Below, one piece after another: positions 13,300-15,759 of a stretch of 15,759 bases of DNA. How positions within the stretch are numbered: position 1 is the stretch's first letter; each line of letters begins with the position of its first letter. The notes beneath the pieces were generated by a model. The model was not told the origin of the DNA. It worked only from the letters and a program-made list of their open reading frames with translations, and ran no database searches. The stretch is from Bacillota bacterium (GTDB taxonomy: Bacteria > Bacillota > UBA4882 > UBA8346): positions 1 to 15,759 of the forward strand of contig JANQHU010000326.1 in assembly GCA_028282485.1 (NCBI GenBank), in the 5' to 3' direction. The translations under genes were made by a program, and so were the position numbers.

Positions 13300-15759
13300 T
13301 TAATTTTGTTCCGGTTCATTAATATCAACTTCTTCGGAAGCTGTAGTGTTATCAGCCTCAGTTACTTCTTGTTCAATATCCTCGACTGTTTCGTCTTTGC
13401 TACAGATAGCCAAAGAAACGATTCGGTCTTCTTCGTTTAAACGCATAATACGTACGCCTTGGGTAGTTCGGCCGGTTTTGGAGATATCGGTCACGCACAT
13501 GCGAATCACAATCCCTTCCGCAGTGATTACCATCAATTCATCCTCGTCAGTAACTATTTCAATTCCTGCTACCATCCCATGGCGTTCACTCAGCTTAATG
13601 GCTTTAATTCCTTTCCCACTCCGGGACTGGCTCCGGTATTCGCTTAAATCGGTTCGTTTCCCCAAGCCGTTGGTAGTAATTACTAACAAGTCAGCCGCGT
13701 CGCGGGCAATTTCCATTCCCACCACCCAGTCATTATCTTCTAATTCGATTCCTTTCACGCCCCGGGTAATTCGGCCCATTACCCGGACACAGTCTTCCGG
13801 AAAACGAATCCCTTGGCCTTTACCCGTGACCAAAATGATTTCTTGATTGCCATCGGTTAATTTCACATTAATTAATTCATCGCCCTCATCAAGAATTATT
13901 CCGATGAGGCCCCCTTTGCGATTGGTCTGATAATCCCGAAGAGAAGACTTTTTGACGATCCCATTGCGAGTACACATAAAGAGATATTCTTCTGTTTTAA
14001 AATCTTTAATAGGAATAACGGCTGTAATTCTTTCTCCCGGTTCCACTTGAATTAAATTAATAATGGCCGAACCGCGGGCTTGGCGGCCCACTTCCGGTAG
14101 TTCATAACCTTTAAGGCGATGGACTCGCCCTAAATTAGTGAAAAATAAAATATTATCATGAGTATTAGAGATAAAAAGATGTTCCACAAAATCTTCTTCT
14201 TTAGTGGTTGTGCCGGAAATACCCCGGCCGCCCCGTTTTTGACTCCGATAGGTAGTCAGTGGCATTCTTTTAGTATAACCAAAATGAGTAATTGTCACGA
14301 GAATATCTTCACTTTCGATCAAATCTTCGTGTTCTAACTCATCGTTAACAGCGGTAAGTTCCGTACGCCGCGGATCATTATACTTCTCTTTAATTGCTAA
14401 TAATTCATCTTTAATTACCATCATAATCTTACGCACATCGGAAAGAAGCTCCCGATAATAGGCAATCATTTTTTGTAATTCGCTGTATTCGGCTTCAATC
14501 TTATCCCGCTCTAAACCCGTTAAACGTTGCAAGCGCATTTCTAAAATAGCTTGGGCTTGTTTTTCCGTCAAGCCAAATCTAGTGATTAAGCCTTGCCGGG
14601 CTAAATCGGTGGTTTGTGAACCCCGAATTAAAGCGATCACTTCATCAATATGGTCTAGGGCAATGCGGAGCCCTTCTAAGATATGAGCCCGAGCCTCGGC
14701 TTTCGCCAGATCAAACTGGGTGCGCCGGGTGACCACTTCTTTTTGGTGTTCCAAGTAATAATTTAAAACATCTTTAAGAGGTAAAATTTTTGGTTCATTA
14801 TTCACTAAAACCAACATAATTACCCCAAAGCTTTGTTGCAAAGAACTATGTTTATATAATTGATTTAAAATGATATTGGGGTTGACATCCCGCCGCAATT
14901 CCATGACAATTCGCATTCCTTTACGGTCGGACTCATCCCGTAAATCAGTGATTCCTTCCACCGTCTTTTCACGAACTAAGGCGGCAATCTGCTCAATTAA
15001 CCGAGCTTTATTTACCTGATAAGGAATCTCGGTAACTACAATGCGATTTTTACCATGTTCCATTTCTTCGATCTCAGTTTTGGAGCGCACTTTAATGGAG
15101 CCTCGTCCATTCAAATAGGCATTTTTAATTCCTTCCCGGCCTAAAATAATGCCCCCGGTAGGAAAATCAGGTCCTTTAATTAGTTTCAAAAGTTCCCATT
15201 CATCGGCTTCCGGATCATCAATTAATAAAACCGCTCCGTCAATAACCTCGCCCAAATTATGGGGTGGAATGTTAGTGGCCATCCCTACGGCAATTCCCGA
15301 AGACCCATTGACCAGCAAATTAGGAAACCGGGCTGGTAAGACTACTGGTTCTTCTAAGCTTTCATCAAAATTGGGTCGAAAATCAACCGTCTTTTTATCA
15401 ATATCTACCAACATTTGCATGGCAATTTTCGACAAGCGCACTTCTGTATAACGCATGGCCGCTGCTGAATCCCCATCAACAGATCCAAAGTTACCGTGGC
15501 CGTCTACCAGCATATAGCGGTAAGAAAAATTCTGAGCCATCCGCACCATGGTCTCGTAAATCGCCGAATCACCATGGGGATGGTACCGTCCCATGACGTC
15601 ACCCACAATACGGGCTGACTTCCGATATGCTTTTTCCGGCAAAACCCCGGTTTCATACATTCCGTATAAAATTCGGCGGTGGACCGGCTTTAATCCGTCT
15701 CTCACATCCGGCAAAGCCCGATCCACAATTACCCTCATGGCATAATCGAGAAAGGACTT
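13300..15759 (-). CDS. gyrA: DNA gyrase subunit A (partial, N-terminal start outside window)
   Basis: GyrA is the DNA-cutting subunit of gyrase, which introduces negative supercoils with GyrB. 819 residues are visible. The frame runs open to the right edge, reading KSFLDYAM before RVIVDRALPDVRDGLKPVHRR, so by comparison with E. coli only about the first 18 residues are missing. The catalytic tyrosine is in AAAMRYTEVR (Y104 of the visible part, E. coli Y122). The quinolone-resistance region HPHGDSAIYETMV has Ser and Glu at the positions of E. coli S83 and D87, as in susceptible Gram-positive enzymes. The C-terminal beta-pinwheel carries a GyrA box, QKRGGRG, which separates it from topoisomerase IV ParC. 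The tail is acidic. gyrA heads the operon visible here. Its leftward direction suggests that any neighbouring gyrB or origin lies to the right of the window. Confidence 0.97.
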   Translation of the reverse strand, partial: KSFLDYAMRVIVDRALPDVRDGLKPVHRRILYGMYETGVLPEKAYRKSARIVGDVMGRYHPHGDSAIYETMVRMAQNFSYRYMLVDGHGNFGSVDGDSAAAMRYTEVRLSKIAMQMLVDIDKKTVDFRPNFDESLEEPVVLPARFPNLLVNGSSGIAVGMATNIPPHNLGEVIDGAVLLIDDPEADEWELLKLIKGPDFPTGGIILGREGIKNAYLNGRGSIKVRSKTEIEEMEHGKNRIVVTEIPYQVNKARLIEQIAALVREKTVEGITDLRDESDRKGMRIVMELRRDVNPNIILNQLYKHSSLQQSFGVIMLVLVNNEPKILPLKDVLNYYLEHQKEVVTRRTQFDLAKAEARAHILEGLRIALDHIDEVIALIRGSQTTDLARQGLITRFGLTEKQAQAILEMRLQRLTGLERDKIEAEYSELQKMIAYYRELLSDVRKIMMVIKDELLAIKEKYNDPRRTELTAVNDELEHEDLIESEDILVTITHFGYTKRMPLTTYRSQKRGGRGISGTTTKEEDFVEHLFISNTHDNILFFTNLGRVHRLKGYELPEVGRQARGSAIINLIQVEPGERITAVIPIKDFKTEEYLFMCTRNGIVKKSSLRDYQTNRKGGLIGIILDEGDELINVKLTDGNQEIILVTGKGQGIRFPEDCVRVMGRITRGVKGIELEDNDWVVGMEIARDAADLLVITTNGLGKRTDLSEYRSQSRSGKGIKAIKLSERHGMVAGIEIVTDEDELMVITAEGIVIRMCVTDISKTGRTTQGVRIMRLNEEDRIVSLAICSKDETVEDIEQEVTEADNTTASEEVDINEPEQN

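Noticed and set aside
13207..15451. Plus-strand open frames up to 166 codons opposite gyrA
   Set aside because: gyrA is certain here; the antisense products are Ser/Pro/Ile-rich shadows without recognisable motifs.

Overview
The window looks like chromosome of a low-GC, endospore-forming member of the Bacillota. Evidence: a SpoIID protein and a YabP-family sporulation protein, strong AGGAGG-type ribosome binding sites, T-tract hairpin terminators, and frequent TTG or GTG starts (fur, secD, spoIID, mscS and a small ORF). I see no tRNA, rRNA, CRISPR array or intact insertion sequence. All genes but one lie on the minus strand; the exception is an MscS-type channel.

Reading leftward from the right edge: (a) 15759-9812 is a probable operon of gyrA (5' end outside the window), a DUF6483-like helical protein, a 41-codon single-membrane-span ORF in the position where yajC often sits, secD and secF, closed by a terminator at 9738-9785. 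(b) 9679-8687 is a secreted protein with a C-terminal discoidin-like (NADase-type) glycan-binding domain. (c) 8686-8364 has no ordinary gene but holds a terminator and a promoter-hairpin-RBS-minigene structure. (d) 8363-7941 is an orphan MNT-type nucleotidyltransferase, convergent with mscS (6934-7971). (e) 6728-5478 is a larger NTP_transf_5-like nucleotidyltransferase flanked on both sides by DnaA-box-like nonamers. (f) 5400-3600 is a metal-homeostasis block: a CDF cation exporter preceded by what I read as a czcD (NiCo) riboswitch with an overlapping terminator, then a Fur regulator with a Fur-box-like operator across its promoter start. (g) 3416-2145 is an orphan sugar-type ABC solute-binding protein. 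(h) 1896-1 is a sporulation and cell-wall group: spoIID, yabP and a partial lytic transglycosylase.

The most noteworthy part is the metal block. The exporter is predicted to be switched on by an RNA metal sensor, while the next gene is an iron-type repressor that appears to control itself, so RNA-based export control and protein-based iron repression sit side by side. Other points of interest are the small membrane ORF before secD, the DnaA-box-like clusters, and the nucleotidyltransferase whose coding tail runs through a terminator hairpin.
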